Positions 14,873-23,351 of a stretch of DNA of 52,194 nucleotides are shown here, piece by piece. A model generated the notes under the pieces. It was not told the DNA's origin, did not search any database, and was given only the letters and a program-made list of their open reading frames with translations. Position 1 is the first letter of the stretch. Every line of letters starts with the position of its first letter. A program made the translations under genes and the position numbers. Source of the DNA: Clostridia bacterium (lineage in GTDB: Bacteria; Bacillota; Clostridia; Oscillospirales; RGIG8002); the NCBI GenBank assembly GCA_017616855.1, contig JAFZXI010000064.1, forward strand, positions 1 to 52,194, read 5' to 3'.

Positions 14873-15637
14873 CTAATCGAGTATATTCAGGTGCTTTTTC
14901 AATATGCCGTTTGCGGTTTCAAAGCACGCGATGCAGAGCAGCAGGAAAAACGCCGCTCCGAAAACGCCGTAGTCGTTAAGCGTCTGCAAAACGCCGCCGT
15001 CGACGAATGAAAACACCTTTTCGATCGGGTTGAAATACAGCGCGAGATAAAACGATCCGCCGAGGACGGCGAAGACTCCGACGCCGCAGAGCAGGGAAGC
15101 GGCTATGCGCTCCTTGCGGAAAAGATGCCCGAGCGCGACGGAGAGATAAAGCCCCGATATTACCATCGCGGCGAGAATCAGCATCAGCACCGCCGCCATA
15201 AAGTTGTACCAGAAGCCGAAGTCCGACTTGAAAAAAACCGTAACGACCGGAGGCAGCTGCGCGCGGTAAAGCCAGTATGCGAAAACGCAGAAGCCCGCGT
15301 TCAGCACGCTCCACATCATGGCGCAGGCGAAACGCGCGGTAAGCTGCTGACGTATCGTCGCGGGGAGCGACATCGTTACTGCGCCGTTCTCTCCGAGCAT
15401 GGATTTATAAACGCGCATAGTGATGACATACAACGTCAGAAAGACGCCGAGAATTATAATGATATCATTCGTTATGCTGACAAAGTTGATTATCGTCTGC
15501 ATAATCGTGCTTTCCGAGTTTCCAGCGAACGCGTTGAGTATGCGGCCTGCTCCTGCGGCTGCGACAACGGCAGCGTAAAGCGGGAGCATAGTGCGCCAGG
15601 TGGCGAGCAGTTCCCGCTTGAATAGATTTTTCAGCAT
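14873..15637 (-). CDS. ABC transporter permease (ABC-2-like)
   Basis: A 254-aa membrane protein with about six predicted hydrophobic segments (roughly 18-35, 52-70, 110-128, 145-172, 180-205, 225-245). It begins with the amphipathic MLKNLFKRELLATWRT typical of small ABC-2 permeases. Its ATG lies within the end of the ATPase gene (7-base overlap) and uses GGGAGGAG located in that gene, so the two are coupled. The substrate is unknown; pairs of this kind in Firmicutes often export antimicrobial peptides or lipids, but nothing here specifies one. Confidence 0.8.
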   Translation of the reverse strand: MLKNLFKRELLATWRTMLPLYAAVVAAAGAGRILNAFAGNSESTIMQTIINFVSITNDIIIILGVFLTLYVITMRVYKSMLGENGAVTMSLPATIRQQLTARFACAMMWSVLNAGFCVFAYWLYRAQLPPVVTVFFKSDFGFWYNFMAAVLMLILAAMVISGLYLSVALGHLFRKERIAASLLCGVGVFAVLGGSFYLALYFNPIEKVFSFVDGGVLQTLNDYGVFGAAFFLLLCIACFETANGILKKHLNILD

Positions 15638-16329
15638 TTGAACTCCTCCCTGAATATCGCGTCCAAGGATTTGCCTCTCTCGGACCGGAGGTTTTCCGCG
15701 TCTTCGAAAAGCGTTACCCTGCCGTTTGAAATGAAGGCGGCGTCCTGCAAAACGCGCTCGACGTCGGAGGCCGAGCCGGCCGTAATGATTACGGTGCTGC
15801 CGTCGGGCCTGTTCGCGAAGACGGTGTTGAAAACGTAGTCGCGTGTCGCCGGGTCCAGCCCGCCGATCGGCTCGTCAAGAAGGAAAAGCTTGGCGCGCCG
15901 GCTCATCGTCAGCGCGATGCCCAGCTTTTCAAGCGCGCCTCTCGACATTTCTTTCAGTTTTTCTTTATGCTCGATTCCGAGATCGGAGAGCATACTCAAT
16001 GCTTTTTCGCAATCAAAATCGGCGTAGAAATCGCGATACAAACGGAACGCGTCTCCGGCGGACGCCCAGTCCTCAAAGGCGTTTGCGCCGCCGAGAAATG
16101 CGGTGAACTTTTTGGTGTTGACGCCCGGCGCGACGCCGTCTATCCTGATTTCTCCGGAGTCGGGCGTAAGCAAACCGGCGGCGAGTTTGAGAAACGTTGT
16201 TTTTCCGCTGTCTTTCGGTCCGAGCAGGCCGACAACGCGCCCCGGTTCGACGGAAACAGAAAGGCCGTCGATTGCGGGCGTTTTACCGTATGTCTTTGTA
16301 AGGTCTTTGCATTCGAGTATATGGGACAC
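15631..16329 (-). CDS. ABC transporter ATP-binding protein with degenerate signature motif
   Basis: A 232-aa ATPase. Walker A is GPKDSGKT (about 37-44), Walker B LFLLDEP with a D-loop GGLDPATRD. The usual LSGGQ signature is replaced by MSRGALEKLG. That is also seen in YtrB/YxlF-type ATPases and need not mean loss of activity. GTG at 16329 is preferred because AGAGGTG lies six bases upstream; a GTG at 16338 is in frame but would sit directly on that site. It is the first gene of a two-gene operon with the permease; no GntR regulator is adjacent. Confidence 0.85.
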   Translation of the reverse strand: MSHILECKDLTKTYGKTPAIDGLSVSVEPGRVVGLLGPKDSGKTTFLKLAAGLLTPDSGEIRIDGVAPGVNTKKFTAFLGGANAFEDWASAGDAFRLYRDFYADFDCEKALSMLSDLGIEHKEKLKEMSRGALEKLGIALTMSRRAKLFLLDEPIGGLDPATRDYVFNTVFANRPDGSTVIITAGSASDVERVLQDAAFISNGRVTLFEDAENLRSERGKSLDAIFREEFKC

Positions 16330-16354
16330 GTTCTTCACCTCTCAGTGCCTGATT

Positions 16355-16389
16355 AAAAAGCCGCAGCCGTCGGGAAGGCGGCCGCGGCG
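16355..16389 (-). terminator. Terminator after the DUF1846 gene
   Basis: On the minus strand GCCGCGGCCG pairs imperfectly with CGGCTGCGGC around a short loop, followed by TTTTT (16359-16355). Confidence 0.75.
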
Positions 16390-16395
16390 TAAGGA

Positions 16396-17880
16396 TTATT
16401 TTCTGTAAAGCCGCTTTCCGCGGATGACCGGTTCGCTTGTCAGATTTATTCCGAGCTTTTTGAGCGTCGATTCGTCAACGCTCGCGAGCATGACCGACGT
16501 GTGCATTTCAGCGTGGCGCAGCTTGCTGAGCTGCTTCAAAGCGAGGTCGGCGGTCGGGTTGGTCGCCGCGCTTATCGCAAGGGCGATGAGTATTTCGTCG
16601 GTGTGCAGGCGCGGATTGCTGTTTCCGAGATCGACGGTCTTGAGCTTCTGTATCGGCTCGATGATGATCGGGGAAATAAGAAGAATATCGTGGTGGATAC
16701 CGCCGAGAATTTTGAGCGAGTTGAGCAGCGCGGCAGCCGCAGCTCCGAGCAGGGAGGAGGTCTTGCCGGTAACTATCCTGCCGTCCTCGAGTTGTATCGC
16801 TGCGGCGGGGGCGCCGGTTTCCTTTTCGCGTTCGAGCGCGGCTCCGACGACCGGTCGGCAGCTTTCGTCGACGCCGGCCTGTTTCATGAGCATTTCGTTT
16901 TTGTAGACGGCTTCGTTGCCGACCTTGCCGTTTTTGCAGGCGCAGACGGTGTTGTAGTAGCGGCGTATAATCTCCTGCTTCGACGCTTCGCAGACGACGT
17001 CGTCGTCGATGATGCAGTTGCCCGCCATGTTGACGCCCATATCCGTAGGCGATTTATACGGGCATTCGCCGGTGATTTGCTCGAAAAGCACCTTCAGCAC
17101 CGGGAAAATCTCGACGTCGCGGTTGTAGTTGACCGCGGTCGTGCCGTAAGCTTCGAGGTGGAAGGGGTCGATCATATTGACGTCGTTAAGGTCTGACGTC
17201 GCGGCTTCGTAAGCGAGGTTGACCGGGTGTTTGAGCGGCAGGTTCCAGATGGGGAAGGTCTCGAACTTCGCGTAACCGGATTTTATTCCGCGCTTGCTGT
17301 CGTGATAAAGCTGCGAAAGGCAGGTCGCCATTTTTCCGCTTCCGGGACCGGGGGCGGTCACAACGACGAGCGGGCGGGTGGTTTCGATGTATTCGTTCTT
17401 GCCGTAGCCGTCGTCGCTGACGATGAGCGGAATATTGGAGGGGTAACCGTCTATTTTGTAGTGGCGGTAGACCTTCAGCCCGAGGTTTTCGAGTCGCTCT
17501 TTGAAGAGACGGCAGGCGGGCTGGTCGCTGTATTTGGAGATAACGACGCTGCTGACGTACAGTCCGCAGTCGCGGAAGGCGTCGATAAGGCGCAGAACGT
17601 CGGTGTCGTAGGTGATTCCGAGATCGCCGCGGATCTTGCTGTTTTCAATGTCGGATGAGTTGATGACGATGACGACTTCGGCCTTGTCCGCAACCTTCAG
17701 TAGCATGCGGATCTTCGAGTCGGGCTCAAAGCCGGGGAGAACGCGGGAAGCGTGCAGATCGTCGAACAGCTTGCCGCCGAATTCAAGGTAAAGCTTGCCG
17801 CCGAACTGTTCGATGCGCTTCTCTATGTTTTCCGATTGCATCGCGATATACTTTGCGTTATCAAATCCGACTTTGAACAT
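16396..17880 (-). CDS. DUF1846 domain-containing protein
   Basis: A 494-aa cytoplasmic protein of the DUF1846 family, which is common in Clostridia and lactic acid bacteria. Its length is typical. A glycine-rich, P-loop-like TAPGPGSGKMATCLS stretch lies near residue 177, and the N-terminal half reads MFKVGFDNAKYI then a conserved HASRVLPGF segment. No biochemical function is established for the family as far as I know. ATG 17880 has GTCGGAGGTC upstream and a clear promoter, and a terminator follows, so it is a single-gene unit. Confidence 0.9.
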   Translation of the reverse strand: MFKVGFDNAKYIAMQSENIEKRIEQFGGKLYLEFGGKLFDDLHASRVLPGFEPDSKIRMLLKVADKAEVVIVINSSDIENSKIRGDLGITYDTDVLRLIDAFRDCGLYVSSVVISKYSDQPACRLFKERLENLGLKVYRHYKIDGYPSNIPLIVSDDGYGKNEYIETTRPLVVVTAPGPGSGKMATCLSQLYHDSKRGIKSGYAKFETFPIWNLPLKHPVNLAYEAATSDLNDVNMIDPFHLEAYGTTAVNYNRDVEIFPVLKVLFEQITGECPYKSPTDMGVNMAGNCIIDDDVVCEASKQEIIRRYYNTVCACKNGKVGNEAVYKNEMLMKQAGVDESCRPVVGAALEREKETGAPAAAIQLEDGRIVTGKTSSLLGAAAAALLNSLKILGGIHHDILLISPIIIEPIQKLKTVDLGNSNPRLHTDEILIALAISAATNPTADLALKQLSKLRHAEMHTSVMLASVDESTLKKLGINLTSEPVIRGKRLYRK

Positions 17881-17919
17881 TTTTCTCGACCTCCGACATA
17901 TTTTTACAAATTCGAATTT

Positions 17920-17948
17920 ATTATATTACAATTCGCCGGAAGTTTCAA
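17920..17948 (-). promoter_or_regulatory. Promoter of the DUF1846 gene
   Basis: Minus strand: TTGAAA (17948-17943), 17 bases, TATAAT (17925-17920). Confidence 0.85.
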
Positions 17949-17977
17949 TCTATTTTTGAAAAATAAACGGATAAAAC

Positions 17978-18006
17978 TTGATATATTTTGTTGTTGATGG
18001 TAAAAT
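17978..18006 (+). promoter_or_regulatory. Promoter of cdd
   Basis: TTGATA (17978-17983), 17 bases, TAAAAT (18001-18006). It diverges from the DUF1846 promoter 30 bases away. Confidence 0.7.
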
Positions 18007-18046
18007 TATATTGCGGTCAGAGAAAACCCGCTTGGAGGAAATGATA

Positions 18047-18436
18047 ATGGACGGCAGAGAATTGATAGCGCTCGCCAAAGAAGCGAGAAAAAACGCATAT
18101 ATCCCGTATTCCGGCTTCTCCGTCGGAGCGGCGCTGCTTGCTAAAAGCGGCAGGGTGTATACCGGTTGCAACATAGAAAGCGCGACCTTTTCGCCGACGA
18201 TTTGCGCGGAACGTACCGCTTTCGCGAAAGCGATAAGCGAAGGCGAACGCGAATTCGAGGCGATCGCCATCGTCGGAGGCAGCGACCGCGACGACGAAAT
18301 CTGCTATCCGTGCGGAGTTTGCCGGCAGGTGATGAGCGAGTTTTGCTCCGGCGATTTCAAACTTTACTTTGCGGACGGCGAAGAAGTTAAAGAGTATTCG
18401 TTTGATGAAATGATGCCTTACAGGTTTTACCTGTGA
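18047..18436 (+). CDS. cdd: Cytidine deaminase
   Basis: A 129-aa tetrameric-type cytidine/deoxycytidine deaminase for pyrimidine salvage. Zinc ligands are Cys53 in the CAE motif (with catalytic Glu55) and Cys89/Cys92 in PCGVCRQ. The start at ATG 18047 is 8 bases after GGAGG (18034-18038); ATG 18041 would be only two bases away. The resulting length is that of the family. The last codons form the 5' arm of its own terminator. Confidence 0.94.
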   Translation: MDGRELIALAKEARKNAYIPYSGFSVGAALLAKSGRVYTGCNIESATFSPTICAERTAFAKAISEGEREFEAIAIVGGSDRDDEICYPCGVCRQVMSEFCSGDFKLYFADGEEVKEYSFDEMMPYRFYL

Positions 18437-18450
18437 GGCATCTCTTTTAT
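18413..18450 (+). terminator. Terminator overlapping the 3' end of cdd
   Basis: ATGCCTTACAGG (18413-18424) pairs with CCTGTGAGGCAT (18430-18441), then CTCTTTTATTT. The stem contains the last eight codons and the stop of cdd and reaches into the end of the converging spoIIE gene. Confidence 0.8.
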
Positions 18451-20477
18451 TTGAGTTTTATGCAAACGGCGGTTATATCGTCGCTTCCGGAGGAGCCGTA
18501 GCTTTCGCGGGCTGCGCGTACGATCTTTTCGCATACCGCGTTCGGCTTCATGTCATAAAACAACGTGTTTTCGAGCCATTCGTCGCCGTTGTTTACCGCG
18601 CCGTCGGAAAGCATGAGAAGTAGATCGCCGCGTTTCAGTTTTGCGCTTATCTCATCTATGCGCGTTTCGTTCAGTATTCCCACCGGAAGAGTGGGGGAGT
18701 ATAGCCGTCTCACGCGGCTTTCGGACACAATATAGCTCGCCGGAGCGCCTGCTTTCGCTATTGTGAAGGCGCCCGTTTCCGTATCGAGTCTGCAAATATC
18801 GGCGGTGGCGAAGGATTCGTCGCCGCCTTTAATTTTCAGCGCCGCGTTCGCGAGCTTGAGCGCTGTGGAAAATGAGAGCCCGTTGAGCAGGAAGCGTTTG
18901 AGCAGTCCGCAGGTCATGCCGCTGTCTATCGAGGCAAGTTTGCCGGAGCCCATTCCGTCGCTGATAATCACGTTAAGATATTTCCCGCGCGTGAAGTATT
19001 CGCAGTTGTCGCCGGAATTGCTCTCGCGTTCGTTCTTATATTCCGCGAAGCCGATATCGATTCGTTCCGATGCGTCGAACGCCTCGCCGAACGCCTCCGG
19101 TTCAGCGGCGATTTCCGTTGATACGTCTTCCAACGCCTCCGATACAATGGAATATGAATCGGTTGACAATTCTCTCAAATCGCTGTTTTCCGAGTTTACC
19201 GCGGGTGATGACAGCATATATGCTTTTATCATGCTTTCCATGTCGCCGATATGGGCGCATCTGGGCAGGAGTGCAGAGTTTGCGTGTCCCGAAATTATGC
19301 CTTGAGCGTAGTTGTATATCCCTTCGGCTACCTGTTCTCGCTTTACGCCGGTGCAGAACTTTGTCAGTTCGCACCCGGAGCATAGTCCGTCGTGCACGTG
19401 AGAAACGCATCCTTCGGGCGTCGGCGCGAGTTCTTTGCTTACTTCAGCGGAAACGTCGGCGATGCTGTCGCTCAAATAGCGGAAAAGCGACGCGGTTTCC
19501 TTCAGTTTTTCCGCCGCTTCCGCGCGCGGAGCCGTATCCGGCAGCGGCAGAAACGAAGTTTTACTTAATAAACATTGAGGAGTAATAATGAAAATCAGCG
19601 CGGCAAACAGCACCGCCGCCATTTCCGAAAGCAGTTCAGTGATAGGCGTGAAGATCAGGTTTGTGCAAAACCGTATCGCTATGAAGCAGGCGGCGCAGGG
19701 GAGTTTTCCCGCGCGGAAGAGCATGCGTGAGCACGTTACGCTGAGCGGCAGGATAAAGAAATACTCCGGGCGCAGCGCGCCGAGCGCCCACGCCGCCCCG
19801 AAATACGCGCTCGAAAAGAACGCTTCCGTGCCGTTCAGCTTTGCGGCAAATATCAGCGCGAAAGCGGAAGCGGCGACGCCGAGCGCGCTGACTCCGAACG
19901 GCTGCAGCGAGTTTGCGGAAAGCAGTAAGGGAAGTGCCGCGGCTGCCAGAGAAGCGAGTGTTGCGGGTTTTTGCCTGAATACGCTTTTGCCGTAATTCGC
20001 TATCGCTGTTTTGAAGACGAACGCGCCCCCGGCCGCGACCGCGGATATTCCTATCCACGCAAAGCTGCCGGCAATGTTTTTTGAGCTTAATTCGCCGCAG
20101 AGGAGTCCGGTTACCGTCAGCGCGATGAAAACCGCTAACGGCGCGATATACGCGTCGGATAGGGTTTTGCCCTTGCCTTTGAAAATCAAACGGAACAGAA
20201 TCATTGCGGTCATAGCGGATACCGGCGCCGCGGAGCCGTAGAAAGAAAAGCTCATATATGAAAAGAATCCGCCTAAATAGCATAGCGGCAGCCAACTCCG
20301 CGGTATCACCGCAATTGCCGCGACTGCAAACGGAGAAGCGCCGATTGCTTTTATCGGCAGCGCGGAAAGGAATCCGAACAGTGCGGCGGCGGTGCCTTTA
20401 ACGATTCCGAGTGAGATGAATCTTTCATAATTGAGTTTAAGAGCAGACCGTTTTCTTTTTGTCAAAGTGTTATCCAT
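18447..20477 (-). CDS. spoIIE: Stage II sporulation protein E-like membrane PP2C phosphatase
   Basis: A 676-aa protein with the SpoIIE layout: a multi-span N-terminal membrane domain (about residues 20-320, some ten hydrophobic segments), a middle regulatory part with a cysteine cluster (CSGCELTKFC), and a C-terminal PP2C phosphatase. The phosphatase shows SDGMGSGKLA, the DESFATADIC segment and SDDITAV at the end. In Bacillus it dephosphorylates SpoIIAA to release sigma-F in the forespore and acts at the polar septum. The ATG at 20477 is chosen for AAGGAGG five bases upstream. The promoter at 20504-20536 has the unusual spacing of Spo0A-controlled genes. Confidence 0.92.
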   Translation of the reverse strand: MDNTLTKRKRSALKLNYERFISLGIVKGTAAALFGFLSALPIKAIGASPFAVAAIAVIPRSWLPLCYLGGFFSYMSFSFYGSAAPVSAMTAMILFRLIFKGKGKTLSDAYIAPLAVFIALTVTGLLCGELSSKNIAGSFAWIGISAVAAGGAFVFKTAIANYGKSVFRQKPATLASLAAAALPLLLSANSLQPFGVSALGVAASAFALIFAAKLNGTEAFFSSAYFGAAWALGALRPEYFFILPLSVTCSRMLFRAGKLPCAACFIAIRFCTNLIFTPITELLSEMAAVLFAALIFIITPQCLLSKTSFLPLPDTAPRAEAAEKLKETASLFRYLSDSIADVSAEVSKELAPTPEGCVSHVHDGLCSGCELTKFCTGVKREQVAEGIYNYAQGIISGHANSALLPRCAHIGDMESMIKAYMLSSPAVNSENSDLRELSTDSYSIVSEALEDVSTEIAAEPEAFGEAFDASERIDIGFAEYKNERESNSGDNCEYFTRGKYLNVIISDGMGSGKLASIDSGMTCGLLKRFLLNGLSFSTALKLANAALKIKGGDESFATADICRLDTETGAFTIAKAGAPASYIVSESRVRRLYSPTLPVGILNETRIDEISAKLKRGDLLLMLSDGAVNNGDEWLENTLFYDMKPNAVCEKIVRAARESYGSSGSDDITAVCIKLK

Positions 20478-20503
20478 TTTTGCCTCCTTCCGCAACAAAA
20501 ATA

Positions 20504-20560
20504 AGTATACTGCTTGTCCGGGAGGCGATTTGTCAAAAAATGTGATAAAAAACCGACAAA
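20504..20560 (-). promoter_or_regulatory. Likely Spo0A-activated sigma-A promoter of spoIIE with 0A-box-like sites
   Basis: Minus strand: TTGACA (20536-20531), a 21-base spacer, TATACT (20509-20504). A 21-22 bp spacer is the hallmark of the Spo0A-activated spoIIE and spoIIG promoters in B. subtilis. TTTGTCAAA (plus strand, 20529-20537) overlaps the -35, and TTTGTCGGT (minus strand, 20560-20552) lies about 15 bases further up; both are close to the 0A box TTTGTCGAA. Confidence 0.75.
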
Positions 20561-20575
20561 ATCTTTCTTATGTAC

Positions 20576-20604
20576 TTTATTTATACCATATTTTGTGGTA
20601 TTAT
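20576..20604 (+). promoter_or_regulatory. Possible extended -10 promoter of rmuC
   Basis: TTTATT (20576-20581), 17 bases, TATTAT (20599-20604), with TG at 20596-20597. The -35 is weak. Confidence 0.5.
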
Positions 20605-20646
20605 ATTCTCATACTTACAAAATCGACGGAAAAGGTAGGTGCTTTT

Positions 20647-22002
20647 ATGGAGTGGGTAACGCTTATTGCCGCTTGTCTCGCTTGCGTTCTGGCGGCCGCC
20701 GCGCTCATAGTTGTGATTAAAAATAAAAGACAACCCGCGGACGTTGAGGTTAAGCGTGATATCATTGACGAATTGCGCACCACGCGCGGAGAGCTTTCCG
20801 CGCAGGTACAGAACTCGTCGAAGAATAATTTTGAGACGCTGGCGGAGTTGCAGAGAAGCGTCGGGCAGAAGCAGGACGTTCGCATTTCCGAGCTTTCCAC
20901 AAGTCTGATCGAAAGCCAGCGCGCGCTGCGTCAATCGGTCATTGAGGCGATGAACCTGATGAACGATCGCATAAAGGCGTTTTCCGAGCAGAACGAGCAG
21001 AAGCTTGAGAATATCCGCAAATCGACCAACGAGAGCATCAAGCTGATGATAGAGGAAAACAGCAAGAAGCTCGACGAGATGCGCAATACCGTTGACGAGA
21101 AGCTCCAGAAGACTCTTGAGGAACGCCTGCAACGCTCATTCTCGACCGTCAGCGAGCAGCTTGAGAAGGTTTATCAGGGACTCGGCGAGATGAAGACGGT
21201 TGCCGCTGACGTCGGAGATTTGAAGAAAGTGCTTTCGAATGTCAAAACGCGCGGCACGCTCGGCGAATACCAGCTCGGTGCTATACTTGAACAACTGCTT
21301 TCTCCCGAGCAGTACGACGCAAACGTCGCGACGATAAAGGGCAGCAGCGACCGCGTCGAATACGCCATACGCCTTCCCGGCGACGGCGAGGAGTTTGTCT
21401 ATCTGCCGATAGACGCGAAGTTCCCGGCTGACGCGTATCAGCAGCTCCTTGACGCGAGAGACAAGGGCGACGTCGAAGCGGCAGACGCGGCGGGAAAACT
21501 GCTCGAAACGCGCATCAGAAACAACGCCAAAGACATCAAGAGCAAATACGTTTCGCCTCCGGACACTACGGACTTCGGTATTCTTTTCCTGCCGTTCGAG
21601 GGGCTCTACGCCGAGGTCGTCCAGCGCGGACTTGTTGAGGTCCTTCAGCGCGAAAGCAAAATTATGATTGCCGGTCCTACGACGATGGCGGCGCTGCTGA
21701 ACAGCTTGCAGATGGGCTTCAGGACCCTCGCTATCAAGAAACATACTTCCGAGGTCTGGAACGCCCTCGCGGCGGTCAAGAGTGAATTCGAGAAGTTCGG
21801 CACGGTGCTGAAGAAGACTCAGGAGCGTCTGGACCAGGCGAGAGGGGAACTCGAAAACCTCGTCGGAACGCGCACGAGGAAGATTCAGCTGCGGCTTGAC
21901 GCCATGACAAAGCTCGGCACGAAGGACGACGCTATCGACTTTGAGCGCGCGGTTGCTATGATTGAAGGCGAGGATTCCGCTTCAACTGATAATAATTTGT
22001 AA
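20647..22002 (+). CDS. rmuC: DNA recombination protein RmuC-like
   Basis: A 451-aa protein: an N-terminal transmembrane helix (about 3-24), a long coiled coil (~35-190, rich in Glu/Lys/Gln) and the RmuC domain (~195-420) with the conserved GTLGEYQL and DAKFPADAY motifs. RmuC proteins limit DNA inversions at short repeats in E. coli and carry a restriction-endonuclease-like fold. The ATG at 20647 is preceded by AGGTAGG. Earlier in-frame ATGs at 20431 onward overlap spoIIE and give no family sequence. It stands alone between spoIIE and pyrH. Confidence 0.9.
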   Translation: MEWVTLIAACLACVLAAAALIVVIKNKRQPADVEVKRDIIDELRTTRGELSAQVQNSSKNNFETLAELQRSVGQKQDVRISELSTSLIESQRALRQSVIEAMNLMNDRIKAFSEQNEQKLENIRKSTNESIKLMIEENSKKLDEMRNTVDEKLQKTLEERLQRSFSTVSEQLEKVYQGLGEMKTVAADVGDLKKVLSNVKTRGTLGEYQLGAILEQLLSPEQYDANVATIKGSSDRVEYAIRLPGDGEEFVYLPIDAKFPADAYQQLLDARDKGDVEAADAAGKLLETRIRNNAKDIKSKYVSPPDTTDFGILFLPFEGLYAEVVQRGLVEVLQRESKIMIAGPTTMAALLNSLQMGFRTLAIKKHTSEVWNALAAVKSEFEKFGTVLKKTQERLDQARGELENLVGTRTRKIQLRLDAMTKLGTKDDAIDFERAVAMIEGEDSASTDNNL

Positions 22003-22019
22003 TATTTGGATTTTTTCAC

Positions 22020-22049
22020 TTTACAACACACCGTATTATGTAGTAAAAT
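22020..22049 (+). promoter_or_regulatory. Promoter of the pyrH-frr-uppS operon
   Basis: TTTACA (22020-22025), 18 bases, TAAAAT (22044-22049), 33 bases before the pyrH start. Confidence 0.65.
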
Positions 22050-22082
22050 ATACGTAATAAATGAGTAAAGAAGGGTTGCCTG

Positions 22083-22790
22083 ATGAAAGATACCTATAAA
22101 CGGGTTTTGGTCAAAATCAGCGGCGAGGCCCTCGCCGGCAGCAACGGACACGGCCTTGATTACGAAACGCTTAAGCGTATCTCCGTGAGCTTAAAAAAAG
22201 TTTACGAGCTCGGCGTTGAAATCGGTATTGTTGTCGGCGGAGGAAACTTCTGGCGCGGAAGACAGCATGAGAGCATGGACCGCACGACCGCGGATCATAT
22301 CGGAATGCTTGCCACGACGATGAACGCGCTCGCGCTTGCGGACGCGATACAGGAGCAGGGAGTACCCACCCGCGTTATGACGGCGATTGAAATGCGTTCG
22401 ATAGCCGAGCCGTATATCCGCGGCAGAGCCGTCAGACATTTCGAGAAAAACCGCATCATCGTCTTCGGCGCCGGCACGGGCAATCCGTTCTTCTCAACCG
22501 ATACCGCCGCGGCGCTTCGCGCGGCTGAGATTGAGGCGGACGTCATAATGAAGGCGACGAACGTCGACGGCGTTTACGACAAGGACCCTCACAAGTTCCC
22601 GGACGCCGTGAAGTACGATGAATTGACCTATCTCGACGTTATCAACCGTCAGCTCGGCGTTATGGACTACGCCGCGATCTCCCTTTGCATGGAGAACAAG
22701 ATCCCGATACTCGTTTTCAATCTTAACGATCCCGACAACATCTTCAGAGCCGTCACCGGTGAGAAGATAGGAACTACAGTAAAGGAGTAA
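22083..22790 (+). CDS. pyrH: UMP kinase
   Basis: A 235-aa amino-acid-kinase-fold enzyme phosphorylating UMP to UDP. Bacterial PyrH motifs are [10 protein letters not shown] at the N-terminus, [10 protein letters not shown] near 50-59, TDTAAALRA and [14 protein letters not shown] near 160. Length and sequence are canonical. It is first in the pyrH-frr-uppS-cdsA-dxr-rseP order conserved across Firmicutes, and its TAA overlaps the first possible ATG of frr. Confidence 0.96.
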   Translation: MKDTYKRVLVKISGEALAGSNGHGLDYETLKRISVSLKKVYELGVEIGIVVGGGNFWRGRQHESMDRTTADHIGMLATTMNALALADAIQEQGVPTRVMTAIEMRSIAEPYIRGRAVRHFEKNRIIVFGAGTGNPFFSTDTAAALRAAEIEADVIMKATNVDGVYDKDPHKFPDAVKYDELTYLDVINRQLGVMDYAAISLCMENKIPILVFNLNDPDNIFRAVTGEKIGTTVKE

Positions 22791-22795
22791 TGGCA

Positions 22796-23350
22796 ATGAA
22801 AGGCAATTATCCCGAAATCGAAGAAAAAATGCAGAAAACCGTAAATGCGCTTGAGGCGGAGTTTGCTACAATCCGCGCGGGCAGAGCAAATCCCACGATG
22901 CTCGATAAGATCAGAGTGGATTATTACGGAACGCCCACACCCATCAATCAGATGGCTGCGGTTTCCGCTCCGGAGCCGCGCATCCTGCTTATCGCGCCCT
23001 GGGACGCTTCGCAGGTGAAGGCAATCGAAAAAGCGATTCTTACTTCCGAACTGGGCATCAACCCGCAGAATGACGGCAAGACGATTCGCCTTGTCGTTCC
23101 GCCGCTGACGGAAGACCGCCGTAAGGAAATCGCGAAGACGCTCCATAAGTACGCCGAGGAAGCAAAAGTGTCCGTCAGGAACATTCGCCGCGACGCCATT
23201 GAAGATTTCAAAAAGCAGCAGAAGGCGAGCGAGATGACCGAGGACGATTATAAGATTTGCGAGAAGGACATCCAGGAGCTCACCGACAAATACTCCGAAA
23301 AGATCACGAAGATACTCGAAGTTAAAGAAAAAGAGATTTTAGAGGTCTGA
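22796..23350 (+). CDS. frr: Ribosome recycling factor
   Basis: A 184-aa RRF that, with EF-G, splits post-termination ribosomes. The RAGRANP motif (about 27-33), the YYGTPTPINQMA hinge region and the basic RKEIAK helix are visible. The ATG at 22796 lies 8 bases from AAAGGAG and gives the standard length. An ATG six bases earlier is in frame but too close to that site. It follows pyrH directly, and uppS begins two bases after its stop. Confidence 0.96.
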   Translation: MKGNYPEIEEKMQKTVNALEAEFATIRAGRANPTMLDKIRVDYYGTPTPINQMAAVSAPEPRILLIAPWDASQVKAIEKAILTSELGINPQNDGKTIRLVVPPLTEDRRKEIAKTLHKYAEEAKVSVRNIRRDAIEDFKKQQKASEMTEDDYKICEKDIQELTDKYSEKITKILEVKEKEILEV

Positions 23351-23351
23351 T

